The position numbers were made by a program, and so were the translations under genes. Shown in pieces: positions 33,734 to 42,906 of a stretch of 64,000 nucleotides of DNA (positions are counted from its first letter, which is position 1; every line of letters begins with the position of its first letter). The stretch comes from Rhodospirillaceae bacterium (GTDB taxonomy: Bacteria > Pseudomonadota > Alphaproteobacteria > Rhodospirillales > JABHCV01). Below the pieces are notes generated by a model. It had not been told where the DNA came from and ran no database searches. It saw only the letters and a program-made list of their open reading frames with translations. Location of the stretch: the NCBI GenBank assembly GCA_018662005.1, contig JABJHA010000004.1:310001-374000 (forward strand), read 5' to 3'.

Positions 33734-35491
33734 ATGAAAGACCAGGTATCCAATTTATTGATCCGCTATCTGGAAGGCCGTGGCGTCAAGCACATATTCG
33801 GCCTCTGCGGACACACCAACATCGCCGTCCTGTCGGCCATGTCGAACAGCAAAATCAACTTCGTCACCGTCCGCCACGAGCAGATTGCGGCCCATGCGGC
33901 GGACGGCTATGCGCGCGTGACCGGCAAGGCCTCGGTGCTGCTCAGCCATCTCAGCCCGGGCCTGACCAATGCGGCGACCGGCGTCGCCAACGCGGCCCTG
34001 GATTGCATCCCGATGGTGGTCATCGCCGGCGACGTGCCAAGCCATTACTACGGCAAGCACCCGCATCAGGAAGTCAACCTTCATGCCGACGCCTCTCAAT
34101 TCGAGATCTACCGGCCTTTCGTCAAGCGGGCCTGGCGCGTCGACACGCCGGAGTTGTTCCCGGAAATTATCGAAAAGGCATTCGCCCTGGCCGAGAACGG
34201 CCAACCCGGGCCGGTTCTCGTCGATGTGCCGATGGATATCTTCTCGGCGGAAATCGACGTCGCCCTGTTCGACCGCCTGCGCCACAACACAAAGACATTG
34301 AGCAAGCCATCGATCGACGAAGAGACCGCGGCGACCATCGTCCGTTCCCTTGTCGAGGCCGACAACCCGCTGCTTTATGTCGGTGGCGGCATCGCCTTGG
34401 CGAAAGCCACCGGGGAACTCGAGGAATTCGTCGATCACCTGAACATTCCGGTCGCCCACAGCCTGATGGGCAAGGGCATGATGAGCGACGAACATCCCAT
34501 GATGCTCGGCATGACCGGCTTTTGGGGCACCCAGTTCATCAACGATCAATGCCTCAAGGCCGACTGGGTGCTGGGCCTGGGAACCCGTTTCAAGGAAGCG
34601 GATTGTTCGTCCTGGTATCCCGACTACACGTTTAACTTCCCGCCGGCGAAGCTGATCCACATCGACATCGAGGCGACAGAGATCGGGCGTAATTTTCCGA
34701 CCGAGATCGGCGTCGTGGCGGATCTGAAGCAGGCCCTGAAAGTGATGCTGAAGGTGGCCAGGGAGCTTTATCCGAAAGGCCTTAAGAACCCGGTGCTGGC
34801 CGCCGAGATTGCCGCCTACCGTCTCGATTTCAAGGCCTCCAACGCCGAAATGGAAAGCTCGGACGCCTTCCCGATGATGCCCGAGCGTATCCTTGCCGAT
34901 GTCCGCGCCGCGATGCCGCGTGACGCCATCCTGACCACCGATGTCGGCTGGAACAAGAACGGCGTCGGCCAGCAATTCCCCATCTACACGCCGGCGACTG
35001 TGTTCACGCCCGGTGGATATGCGACCATGGGTTTTGGACCGCCGGCGGCGCTCGGAATCAAGATTGCCTGTCCCGATAAAGTCGTGATTTCGATGGTCGG
35101 CGATGGCGGTTTCGGGCAAAATCCGGCGCTGCTGGCGACCGCCGCGGCGGAGCGGCTGGGCGTCATCTGGGTGGTCATGAACAACAACGCCTTCGGCACC
35201 ATCGCCGGCCTGCAAAAGGCTCACTACGGCCTGACCTACGGCACCACTTTCCCCGACGACGGCGACGAGATGATGCCGAACTACGCCGATATTGCCAAAG
35301 CCTACGGGGTCGATGGCGTGCGGGTGCGTTCCGCGAAGGCCTTCAAGCCCGCCCTCGAGGCGGCCATCGCCTCCGGCCGGCCGACGGTGATCGACGTCGC
35401 CATGATCAACAATCCGACGCCGACCAGCGGTCACTGGAACATCCTCGATATTTACTCGCCCAATAAAGACGTCTCGCATGTGGCGACCTAG
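33734..35491 (+). CDS. ThDP-dependent enzyme, acetolactate synthase-like
   Basis: 585 residues with the three domains of the family. The N-terminal Pyr domain has the catalytic glutamate in VRHEQIAAHAADGYARVTG. The middle domain resembles the FAD or nucleotide domain. The C-terminal PP domain has GDGGFGQNP ... WVVMNNNAFG, the ThDP/Mg motif. Relatives include acetolactate synthase, sulfoacetaldehyde acetyltransferase, and cyclohexane-1,2-dione hydrolase/IolD, which open carbocycles. Its place next to an acylating aldehyde dehydrogenase and shikimate-type dehydrogenase favours C-C bond cleavage giving an aldehyde; that is inference. Confidence 0.87.
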   Translation: MKDQVSNLLIRYLEGRGVKHIFGLCGHTNIAVLSAMSNSKINFVTVRHEQIAAHAADGYARVTGKASVLLSHLSPGLTNAATGVANAALDCIPMVVIAGDVPSHYYGKHPHQEVNLHADASQFEIYRPFVKRAWRVDTPELFPEIIEKAFALAENGQPGPVLVDVPMDIFSAEIDVALFDRLRHNTKTLSKPSIDEETAATIVRSLVEADNPLLYVGGGIALAKATGELEEFVDHLNIPVAHSLMGKGMMSDEHPMMLGMTGFWGTQFINDQCLKADWVLGLGTRFKEADCSSWYPDYTFNFPPAKLIHIDIEATEIGRNFPTEIGVVADLKQALKVMLKVARELYPKGLKNPVLAAEIAAYRLDFKASNAEMESSDAFPMMPERILADVRAAMPRDAILTTDVGWNKNGVGQQFPIYTPATVFTPGGYATMGFGPPAALGIKIACPDKVVISMVGDGGFGQNPALLATAAAERLGVIWVVMNNNAFGTIAGLQKAHYGLTYGTTFPDDGDEMMPNYADIAKAYGVDGVRVRSAKAFKPALEAAIASGRPTVIDVAMINNPTPTSGHWNILDIYSPNKDVSHVAT

Positions 35492-35503
35492 GGAATCCTG
35501 ACT

Positions 35504-36364
35504 ATGGTCTACGGACTCGGCCTTGCCCACGGCCCCGGCAAAACCCGGCCCTTCCCCATGGGGCAGGCACCGGTGCATGGCGATACCTTGCTGACCGGCA
35601 CGGTCGGCGATCCGATCGGCCATGTCCGGGCGCCGGAGGTCATGGCGGCCTGGTTCGCCCGCCGCGGCATCAACGCCATGTGGCTGCCGTTCCACGTCAG
35701 CCCCGAGAATCTGGGGGCTTTCGTCGCCGGCATGCGCGCCCTGGGCAATGTCGCCGGCTTCACGGTCACCATGCCGCACAAGGAGAAGGTCATCCCCCTG
35801 CTCGACCATGTGACGGACATTGTCGAGCGGACGGGCTCCGCCAATCTGGTGCGACGGGAAGCGGATGGTCGCCTGATCGGCGATAATGTGGACGGCGTCG
35901 GCTTCATGGAGGGGTTGCGGGTCAGCGGCGTCTCCGTTACGGGACGCTCCGTCTGGCTGGTCGGCCTCGGCGGCGCCGGCGCCGCCATCGCCTGGGCCTT
36001 GGCCGGGGCCAAACCGGGCCGCATGATCCTGCACGATATCAATGAGACGCGCGCCGTTAACCTCGCCGACTCCCTGCGCCAATGCCATGGCGATATTGCG
36101 ATCGAGGTGGCAAGACCCGAAAGCATCGATGTCGCCATTAACGCGACTCCCCTGGGGTTGCATGCCGAAGATGACCTGCCCTTCGACCCGGGTGTCGTCA
36201 AAACCGGGGGCGACCTTGTCGAAATCATCATGACGCCCGAGGTGACGCCCTTGATGGCGAAGGCCGCCGATCAGGGGTTGCACGTGGTGCCCGGACGCCG
36301 CATGCTCGACGGCCAGTTACAACGTTACGCCGACTTCATGGGGCTGTCCCCGGCCACGGGGTGA
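35504..36364 (+). CDS. Shikimate/quinate dehydrogenase family protein (1)
   Basis: 286 residues. AroE fold: GDPIGHVRAPEVM, catalytic Lys in VTMPHKEKV, Asp in GDNVDGVGFM, and nucleotide loop GLGGAGAAIAWAL. It oxidises or reduces a cyclohexene carboxylate. It differs from SDH 2 (NVDG rather than NTDG) and probably uses another substrate or cofactor. It lies 12 bp behind the ThDP gene and 39 bp before the acyl-CoA dehydrogenase gene, so one operon. Confidence 0.9.
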   Translation: MVYGLGLAHGPGKTRPFPMGQAPVHGDTLLTGTVGDPIGHVRAPEVMAAWFARRGINAMWLPFHVSPENLGAFVAGMRALGNVAGFTVTMPHKEKVIPLLDHVTDIVERTGSANLVRREADGRLIGDNVDGVGFMEGLRVSGVSVTGRSVWLVGLGGAGAAIAWALAGAKPGRMILHDINETRAVNLADSLRQCHGDIAIEVARPESIDVAINATPLGLHAEDDLPFDPGVVKTGGDLVEIIMTPEVTPLMAKAADQGLHVVPGRRMLDGQLQRYADFMGLSPATG

Positions 36365-36403
36365 CGCCGCGTCCGGCGGGTCAGGAAGTAAGGAAACCAA
36401 GTC

Positions 36404-37582
36404 ATGGATTTCGGCCTCGACCATGAACAGCAAATGCTCATCGACACGGTGCGCGATTTCATCGGCAAGGAGCTGCAACCCCTCGAGGAAGAGGTCGAGG
36501 AGACCGGCGTCCTGGCCCCGGAAAAGGCTCGTGCCATTTTTGAAAAATCCCGGCAGCTCGGGTTGTACGCCATGAACATCTCCGAGGAATTCGGCGGCGG
36601 CGGCCTTTCGGCGGTCAACACCATGCTGGTCGAGGAGCAATTCGGCCACACCACCGACATCCTGATCCGGCGCGCCTTCGGCAATGTCTACGAGGTCCTG
36701 CTGGCCTGCCTGGGTCCACAGGTCGAAAGGTGGCTTCTGCCGACCGTCAGGGGCGAGCGCACCTGTTCCATCGCCTTCACGGAACCCGGCGCCGGATCGG
36801 ACGCGGCGGGAATCAAGACCCGCGCCCGCGCCCGCCCCGACGGCGAAGGCTGGCTGCTGTCGGGCAACAAGCACTTCGTCAGCGACGGTATGGTTTCCGA
36901 TTTTTTCGTCGTCACCGCGGTGACCGACCCGGAAAAGAAAGGTAAGGGAATTTCCATGTTCCTGGTCGACAAGGATGCCCCCGGCGTGACCGTCGACCGC
37001 GACCAGCCGATGATGGGCCTGCGCGGCACCAGCCACGTCGGGCTGTTTTTCGACGATGTCGCGTTGAGCCGGGAAAACCTGCTGGGCGAGCAGGACAAGG
37101 GCCTGGGCATGGCGTTGAAGGTGCTCGGGCGGGTCCGCCTGGCGCAGGTCGGGGCGCGGGCGGTCGGCAAGGCCACCCATGTCCTCGAAATGATGGTCGA
37201 TCAGGCCAGGGATCGCCATCAGTTCGGACAGCCGCTCGGCGACTTTCAACTGGTCCAGCAGATGATCGCCGACAGCGTCATCGAGATCAACGCCGCCCGG
37301 CTGATGGTCCTGCGCGCCGCCTGGGAGATCGATCAGGGACGTGATGCCCGGGACTGGATCGCCATGGTCAAGGTGCAGGCGGCCGAAACCCTGGGCCGCG
37401 TCGTCGATCGCGCCGTACAGGTGTTCGGCGGCATGGGCTACTGCAAGGAACTGACCATCGAACGCTATTATCGCGACGCGCGGATTTACCGAATCTTCGA
37501 CGGCGCATCGGAAATCCACCGTTCGGTGCTCGCACGCAGCGCCCAGCGTTCCGGCGCCGGCCTGTTCGACATCGGTCGCTGA
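36404..37582 (+). CDS. Acyl-CoA dehydrogenase
   Basis: 392 residues. Signatures FTEPGAGSDAAG and, near the end, IFDGASEIHRSVLARS are present, with YYRDARIYR before. FAD enzymes of this family form the 2,3 double bond of acyl-CoA. It fits a beta-oxidation-like branch with the CoA transferase just downstream and the hydratases at 40 and 57-59 kb. Ribosome site AAGGAAA precedes the ATG. Confidence 0.92.
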   Translation: MDFGLDHEQQMLIDTVRDFIGKELQPLEEEVEETGVLAPEKARAIFEKSRQLGLYAMNISEEFGGGGLSAVNTMLVEEQFGHTTDILIRRAFGNVYEVLLACLGPQVERWLLPTVRGERTCSIAFTEPGAGSDAAGIKTRARARPDGEGWLLSGNKHFVSDGMVSDFFVVTAVTDPEKKGKGISMFLVDKDAPGVTVDRDQPMMGLRGTSHVGLFFDDVALSRENLLGEQDKGLGMALKVLGRVRLAQVGARAVGKATHVLEMMVDQARDRHQFGQPLGDFQLVQQMIADSVIEINAARLMVLRAAWEIDQGRDARDWIAMVKVQAAETLGRVVDRAVQVFGGMGYCKELTIERYYRDARIYRIFDGASEIHRSVLARSAQRSGAGLFDIGR

Positions 37583-37607
37583 CCGGTTGACGGGGCGGGG
37601 CGCAGCC

Positions 37608-39131
37608 TTGAACGACAAGTTCATCAGCGCCACCGCCGCCGTCGCCTTGATTGCCGACGCCGACACCGTCGGCCTGGTCGGCGGCGGTGGTGGTCTGTTG
37701 GAGGCATCGTGCCTTTTCGCCGCCGTCGAGCGGCGATTTTTCGACACCGGCCAACCCCGCGACCTGACCCTGATCCACTCCCTCGGCATCGGCGATCGCG
37801 GGACAATGGGCCTCAGCCGTTTCGCCCATGAGGGCCTGGTCCGCAAGGTCGTCGGCGGCCATTGGATCTGGTCGCCGCGGATGCAGCAATTGGCCCGCCA
37901 GGAGAAGATCGAGGCCTATGTGCTGCCCGGCGGCGTCATCGCCCAGCTCTATCGCGAGATCGGCGCCCGGCGTCCGGGATTGTTCACCCATGTCGGCCTC
38001 GGCACCTTTGTCGATCCCCGCCACGGCGGCGGCAGGATGAACGCCAGTGCCGGCGACGACTTGGTCGAGGTGGTCACCATCGATGGCCGGGACATCCTGC
38101 GTTACAAGACGTTTCCGGTCCATGTGGCATTGATCCGGGGATCCTTCGCCGACGCCGATGGCAATGTCAGCCTCGACCGGGAGGCCGCCAGCCTGGATAC
38201 CTACGCGGTCGCCCAGGCGGCCCACAATTGCGGTGGCAAGGTGATCGTTCAGGTCCGCTCGGCTGTCGCACGCGGCTCCTTGCCCGCCCGCTCGGTGCAT
38301 ATACCCGGCGCCATCGTCGATGCGGTGGTGGTCGATCCGGACCAGGCCATGACCTACGATTTCTACTACGATCCCTGCATCTCCGGCGAACACAAGGCGC
38401 CGGTCCCCAAGCAGGCGCCGCAGCCCCATTCGATCCGCCGGAGCATCGCCCGGCGGGCGGCGGCGGAACTGCGGGACGGCGCCATCATCAATTTCGGCTA
38501 CGGCATTCCCGACGGCGTCGCCGCGGTTATCGACGAACGCGGGGAGCGGGACCGCTACTACCAATCCCTGGAACATGGCGCCTATGGCGGCACCCTGTTG
38601 TACGGCAAGCAGTTCGGCTTCGTGCGCAACCCGTCGGCCTTTATCGACGCGCCTTCGCAGTTCGATTTCTATTCCGGCGGCGGCCTCGACATCGCGTTCC
38701 TCGGTTTCGGCGAACTGGACGCCGCCGGCAATGTCAACGTCTCCAAGCTGGCCGGCCTGACCGTCGGGCCCGGAGGCTTCATCGATATAGCCCAGAACGC
38801 CCGCAAGGTGGTGTTTTGCGGCGCCTTCGAGGCCAAGGGGCTGGACGCCGAACCGGTCGGCGGGCGGCTGTCCATCAACCGCCACGGCGCCATCCGCAAG
38901 CTGGTTTCGTCCGTCGCCCAGGTCACTTTTTCCGGCCCGCAGGCGGTCCGCCAGGGACAAACAATCGTCTATGTCACCGAGCGGGCCGTCTTCGAGTTGA
39001 CGGCGGAGGGCGTGGTTCTCAGCGAAATCGCCCCGGGCGCGGATCTTAACATCGACATCCTCGATCGCATGGAATTCACCCCGATCATGGCGGTCGCGCC
39101 GAAGCTGATGTCCGAAGAAATTTTCTCTTGA
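37608..39131 (+). CDS. Acyl-CoA:acetate/3-ketoacid CoA transferase, paralogue
   Basis: 507 residues from a TTG start (NDKFISATAAVALIADADTV), which aligns with the start of the paralogue at 25269-26798; an alternative TTG lies at 37587. It has GGGGGLLEAS, NFGYGIPDGVAAV and the catalytic glutamate in SLEHGAYGG. GGGGCGGGG lies upstream of the TTG. Both copies share domain order and most of their core motifs, suggesting an old duplication rather than a recent one. Confidence 0.9.
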   Translation: MNDKFISATAAVALIADADTVGLVGGGGGLLEASCLFAAVERRFFDTGQPRDLTLIHSLGIGDRGTMGLSRFAHEGLVRKVVGGHWIWSPRMQQLARQEKIEAYVLPGGVIAQLYREIGARRPGLFTHVGLGTFVDPRHGGGRMNASAGDDLVEVVTIDGRDILRYKTFPVHVALIRGSFADADGNVSLDREAASLDTYAVAQAAHNCGGKVIVQVRSAVARGSLPARSVHIPGAIVDAVVVDPDQAMTYDFYYDPCISGEHKAPVPKQAPQPHSIRRSIARRAAAELRDGAIINFGYGIPDGVAAVIDERGERDRYYQSLEHGAYGGTLLYGKQFGFVRNPSAFIDAPSQFDFYSGGGLDIAFLGFGELDAAGNVNVSKLAGLTVGPGGFIDIAQNARKVVFCGAFEAKGLDAEPVGGRLSINRHGAIRKLVSSVAQVTFSGPQAVRQGQTIVYVTERAVFELTAEGVVLSEIAPGADLNIDILDRMEFTPIMAVAPKLMSEEIFS

Positions 39132-39132
39132 G

Positions 39133-39948
39133 CTAAAACGAAGCCAGGCCGTCGCCGACCAGCTTGAGGCCGGTAAAAAACAGGAAAACGTAGCAGATAC
39201 GAAAGAACAAGCGATCATTCACACGGTTGTGCAGCCAGGCGCCCAACAGGATGCCGACCAGCGCCAGGGGCAGAAGCGTCACCGAGACGGCCAACGATTC
39301 CGCCTGGAACTGGCCCAGCATCCCGTAGGGAATCACCTTGATATAATTGACCGCCGTGAAGAACACGACGGTCGTCGCCTGATAGGTGGTCTTGTCCAGA
39401 TTTTCGCGCAGCAGGTAGACCTGAACCGGCGGCCCGCCTGCATGGGCCATGAAGCTGGTGAAGCCGGCGACTCCGCTCCAGGCGAGGCCGCGACCGACGC
39501 CGGAACCGACGGCACGATTCGTCGGCGGCGGGCGCAGCGCCTTGATGACGACGCTGGCGGTGAACCACAAGGCGATGCAACCGACGAGCAGCCGGATCAG
39601 GCCATCGTCGAGGAAGCGAAAGCCCAGGGCGCCGATGACGATGCCGACGATGGCTGCGGGGATCATGATCCGCAGGTAAGAGGAATTCTGCTTGCCGCGA
39701 TAGATCCACAGCGAGAACAGGTCCATGAAGCAAAGGATCGGCAGCATGATCGCCGCCGCCAGTGTCGGTGGGATGACCAGAACCATCAACGGCACGGACA
39801 TAACGCCAATGCCGCCGCCGAACCCGCCCTTGGATATGCCGGCGATGAGGACCGCGGGGATAGCGGCGACGTAGAATGCGGTCTGATCGATCATCTGCGG
39901 GGTTTGATTGCCATGGGTGGTCTCTCCCCTCAGGGGTTTTTCACCCAT
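39133..39948 (-). CDS. TauE/SafE-family exporter
   Basis: Up to 271 residues; the sequence-typical part starts at MIDQTAFYVAAIPAVLIAG (start 39894), but the frame from ATG 39948 overlaps the MaoC gene end by 19 bases and may be used by coupling. About eight membrane helices, GISKGGFGGGIGV at the first and AHAGGPPVQVYLL in the middle. The family exports sulfite, sulfoacetate or organic anions. Confidence 0.85.
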   Translation of the reverse strand: MGEKPLRGETTHGNQTPQMIDQTAFYVAAIPAVLIAGISKGGFGGGIGVMSVPLMVLVIPPTLAAAIMLPILCFMDLFSLWIYRGKQNSSYLRIMIPAAIVGIVIGALGFRFLDDGLIRLLVGCIALWFTASVVIKALRPPPTNRAVGSGVGRGLAWSGVAGFTSFMAHAGGPPVQVYLLRENLDKTTYQATTVVFFTAVNYIKVIPYGMLGQFQAESLAVSVTLLPLALVGILLGAWLHNRVNDRLFFRICYVFLFFTGLKLVGDGLASF

Positions 39949-40364
39949 TGCAATATGTGAGTGGCGACAGCGACCAGGGTGTCGTCCTGGTTGGTTACGG
40001 TGATTTCCGCCGTCGAACGCCGGCGTTCAAGATCGACCGTCTTGATCGTGTAATCGAGGCTGACGGTGTCGCCGAAAAATACCGGCGCCAGGAATCGCAC
40101 CCGGTCGAAACCGGCGGCCACGGGGGTTTCATCGGCGACCTCGCGGGTGTGGGCGATGGCCAGGGTCGATACCGTCGACATGAAGCCGACCAAAAGCGCC
40201 CCATGGGCCTGCTGGCGACCGATGCTGGAACGCTCCATGTACGATTTGTTGACATGGTTGGGCGAAAAATCGCCGGTAATACCGGCGAAAAGATAAACAT
40301 CCGTCTCGCTGACCGTCTTGCTGAACGACGCGTGGTCCCCCGGCGTCACATAGAATTCGCTCAT
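39930..40364 (-). CDS. MaoC-family dehydratase (1)
   Basis: 144 residues, single hot-dog fold. The hydratase motif reads FAGITGDFSPNHVN (Asp/His), followed by RQQAHGALLVGFMS. It hydrates enoyl-CoA, or is a thioesterase-like relative. The start is the ATG giving MSEFYVTPGD; the frame is open six codons further. It is divergent from the SDR gene at 40506 and shares a leader with it. Confidence 0.87.
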   Translation of the reverse strand: MSEFYVTPGDHASFSKTVSETDVYLFAGITGDFSPNHVNKSYMERSSIGRQQAHGALLVGFMSTVSTLAIAHTREVADETPVAAGFDRVRFLAPVFFGDTVSLDYTIKTVDLERRRSTAEITVTNQDDTLVAVATHILQWVKNP

Positions 40365-40505
40365 GGTGATTCCCTTATCCACCCGCTGCCATTTCGCCCC
40401 GCCGATGCCATGCCCCGCACGGCGTCAAAGGCGAATAATAGACTATGCATCATTCAAACTTTAATATACAAGTTTAATTATATCTGTTTTCCAGGAGTTA
40501 ATCTT

Positions 40506-41243
40506 ATGAGCGGCTATATATCGGGGCAAACCGCGATCGTTACAGGTGCGGCGCGGGGCATCGGTCTGGGAATCGCCCGTCGCCTGGCCGCTGACGGATG
40601 CCGGGTGGCCGTTTGGGATCGCGATACGACCCCCCTCGAGGATGTTTCGGATTTCGCGCCGGATTTTGTCCAGCAGGTCGATATTACCGATCTTGGCGCC
40701 GTCGAAAGGGCCTTCGCCGCGACCGTCGAGGCCCTGGGAGAGATTCAGATTCTCGTCAACAACGCCGGCATCAACGGTCCCGTCGTGGCGCACTGGGAAT
40801 ACCCGGCCGATCAATGGGACCGGGTCCTGGCGGTCAATCTGACTGGCGTCTTCTATTGCTGCCGGACGGTGGTTCCGCACCTGATCGAACGCGGTTACGG
40901 GCGCATCGTCATCGTCTCGTCGGCGGCCGGCAAGGAAGGCGTGCCAAAAATTTCCGGCTATGCGGCGGCCAAGGCCGGCGTCATCGGCCTGTGTAAATCC
41001 ATGGGCAAGGAACTCATAGAAACCGGCGTCCTGGTCAACAGCATCTGCCCGGTGATGACCGAGACCGACCTGATGCAGGAGATGACCCAGGAGCATATCG
41101 ATTATTGCCGGAGTCTGATCCCGATGGGTCGCTTCCCCAAGATCGCCGAGATCGCCGCCATGGTCGCCTGGATGGCGAGCCCGGAGTGCAGTTTTACGAC
41201 GGGATCGGTGTTCGACCTGTCGGGCGGTCGCGCAACCTACTGA
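40506..41243 (+). CDS. SDR-family oxidoreductase (1)
   Basis: 245 residues, classical SDR. TGAARGIGLGIA binds the cofactor, NNAG, the catalytic Ser in IVSSAAGKEG, and YAAAKAGV with Tyr and Lys are all present. It oxidises an alcohol with NAD(P). AGGAG lies ten bases ahead of the ATG. It leads the rightward operon 40506-42899 with an isomerase and a hydratase. Confidence 0.92.
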   Translation: MSGYISGQTAIVTGAARGIGLGIARRLAADGCRVAVWDRDTTPLEDVSDFAPDFVQQVDITDLGAVERAFAATVEALGEIQILVNNAGINGPVVAHWEYPADQWDRVLAVNLTGVFYCCRTVVPHLIERGYGRIVIVSSAAGKEGVPKISGYAAAKAGVIGLCKSMGKELIETGVLVNSICPVMTETDLMQEMTQEHIDYCRSLIPMGRFPKIAEIAAMVAWMASPECSFTTGSVFDLSGGRATY

Positions 41244-41267
41244 TACCGAGGCCCCGGAGGATCCGCC

Positions 41268-42095
41268 ATGCTCGATGAAAAACTGCTGTCCATCAACCAG
41301 GTCACCGTGCTCAGGCAATGGTCGCTGCCGGAGACGATCGAAGGCCTGGCCCGGCACGGACTTTCGGCGATCAGCGTGTGGCGGGAGAAACTGCACGAGA
41401 CGGGCGTCGATGAGGCGGCGCGGATGCTCGACGATCACGCCATGACGGTCACCGGGCTGTGCTTTGCCGGCATGATCACCTCACCCGATGCAGCCGAGGC
41501 GGAAAAGGCGCGCGACGACGTCCGCCGCGCCCTCGACGAGGCGGCGGCGATCAAGGCCGGTTGCCTGGTGTTCGTCGCCGGCGGCGTCGATCCCCGTGAC
41601 AAGGACCTGGCTTCGACCCGGGCGCGCGCCCGCGACGGCGTGGCGGCCCTGGTGCCGCACGCCCGCGCCGCCGGCGTGCGCATCGCCCTGGAACCCCTGC
41701 ACCCGATGATCTGCGCCAACCGCTCGGTGATCAGCAGCGTCGGCATCGCCAACGACTGGTGCGACGCCATCGACGCCGAAGACGTGCTCGGCATCGCCGT
41801 CGATACCTACGCGGTGTGGTGGGATCCCCATCTCGAAGCCGAGATTGGCCGCGCCGGCAAGCGGATTTGCGCCTTTCACATCAATGACTGGCTGGCCGAC
41901 ACCCGCGATCTGCGCCTGGACCGCGGCATGATGGGTGACGGCGTCATCGACATTCCGGCGATCCGCGGCATGGTCGAGGCGGCCGGCTACACCGGACACC
42001 GTGAAGTCGAGATATTCTCGGAACGCGACTGGTGGCGACGCGATCCCGACGAGGTCATCGGGGTGGTCAAGGAACGCTATCAATCCGCCGTCTGA
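41268..42095 (+). CDS. Sugar phosphate isomerase/epimerase-like TIM barrel
   Basis: 275 residues of the xylose isomerase-like (AP endonuclease 2) fold. Metal-binding residues appear in ALEPLHPM, VDTYAVWWDP, FHINDWLAD and HREVEIFSERDWW. Relatives include IolE/IolI and 3-dehydroshikimate dehydratase of the AsbF type. GGAGG precedes the ATG. The context of SDR, hydratase and dehydrogenases suggests a dehydratase or isomerase for a cyclic polyol. Confidence 0.87.
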   Translation: MLDEKLLSINQVTVLRQWSLPETIEGLARHGLSAISVWREKLHETGVDEAARMLDDHAMTVTGLCFAGMITSPDAAEAEKARDDVRRALDEAAAIKAGCLVFVAGGVDPRDKDLASTRARARDGVAALVPHARAAGVRIALEPLHPMICANRSVISSVGIANDWCDAIDAEDVLGIAVDTYAVWWDPHLEAEIGRAGKRICAFHINDWLADTRDLRLDRGMMGDGVIDIPAIRGMVEAAGYTGHREVEIFSERDWWRRDPDEVIGVVKERYQSAV

Positions 42096-42113
42096 AAGAA
42101 GGAGTCAAAATCA

Positions 42114-42899
42114 ATGACGGAATCCCTGCAAACTCTCGCGCGCGCCCTCGCCGACGCCTGGAACGATGTGACGACGGCCCCGCTGCCGCCTCAGGCCGAC
42201 GCGCCGTCGTCGCGGGCCGATGCCTATATCGTTCAGGACCGGATGGCGGAATTGATTGTGGATTCCCCGGCCGGTTGGAAGGTCGGGGCGACGGTCCCGG
42301 CGGTGCAGCGGCTCGAGGGTCATGATGGTCCGATTCCGGGCCGGCTGTTCGCGTCGCGTCTGTTCGAGCAACCGGCACGGGTGCCGGCGCGTTTGTTCCC
42401 CGGCGCCAATGTCGAATGCGAATTCGCCTTTCGCGCCAACCGCGACCTGCCCTATGGCGAGATGCCGTTCACGGCCTCGGGCATCGTCGATGCCATCGAT
42501 CTGCATCTGGCCGTCGAATTGACCGGTTCACGCTTTACCGCCGATACCGGCGGCAGGCAGCCCGGTTCATTCGACACCATTGCCGACAACGGCAACGGCG
42601 CCGGCTTCGTCTTTGGCCCGGCAATCCGCAACTGGCAGGGTATCGCCTTCGAGACCCTGGCGATTACCCCGCGCATCGACAATGGCCCGGCAATCAAGGC
42701 CTATCAGGGCGAATACCGCCGCGACCCGGTCGCGGTGATGGCCGAAACCCTGAACGACTTGGCCGCCCGCGGCTTCGTCCTGTCGTCCGGCGATTACCTG
42801 TCGACGGGGTCGCTGACCGAACCGACGCCGATCCGCCAGGGCCAGACCCTGATGGCCGACTTCGCCAGCATCGGCACGATGCAGGTGGAACTGGTTTAA
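42114..42899 (+). CDS. 2-keto-4-pentenoate hydratase-like protein (2)
   Basis: 261 residues. GWKVGATVPAVQRLEGHDGP and NVECEFAFRANRDLP hold the metal-binding acids of the MhpD family; DNGNGAGFVFGPA follows. It is a clear paralogue of the protein at 26977, with GRLFASRLFEQPARVPA matching GRIFAPRLFATPAVLPV. Two hydratases suggest two successive enols, or two substrates. It ends seven bases before livH on the other strand. Confidence 0.9.
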   Translation: MTESLQTLARALADAWNDVTTAPLPPQADAPSSRADAYIVQDRMAELIVDSPAGWKVGATVPAVQRLEGHDGPIPGRLFASRLFEQPARVPARLFPGANVECEFAFRANRDLPYGEMPFTASGIVDAIDLHLAVELTGSRFTADTGGRQPGSFDTIADNGNGAGFVFGPAIRNWQGIAFETLAITPRIDNGPAIKAYQGEYRRDPVAVMAETLNDLAARGFVLSSGDYLSTGSLTEPTPIRQGQTLMADFASIGTMQVELV

Positions 42900-42906
42900 A
42901 GCCCGT

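Noticed and set aside
33734-35491. Sulfoacetaldehyde acetyltransferase (Xsc) with the SauS-like dehydrogenase and TauE/SafE exporter as a sulfonate pathway
   Set aside because: No phosphotransacetylase, sulfonate-forming or sulfonate-importing gene is nearby, and the rest of the cluster points to carbocyclic acids. Kept as an alternative, not preferred.
33755-36283. 842-codon open frame on the minus strand
   Set aside because: It lies opposite the ThDP enzyme and shikimate dehydrogenase genes, is rich in Arg/Gly/His/Asp repeats and matches nothing; it is a GC-rich antisense shadow.
37368-39218. 616-codon minus-strand frame
   Set aside because: Antisense to the second CoA transferase, which has full family motifs.
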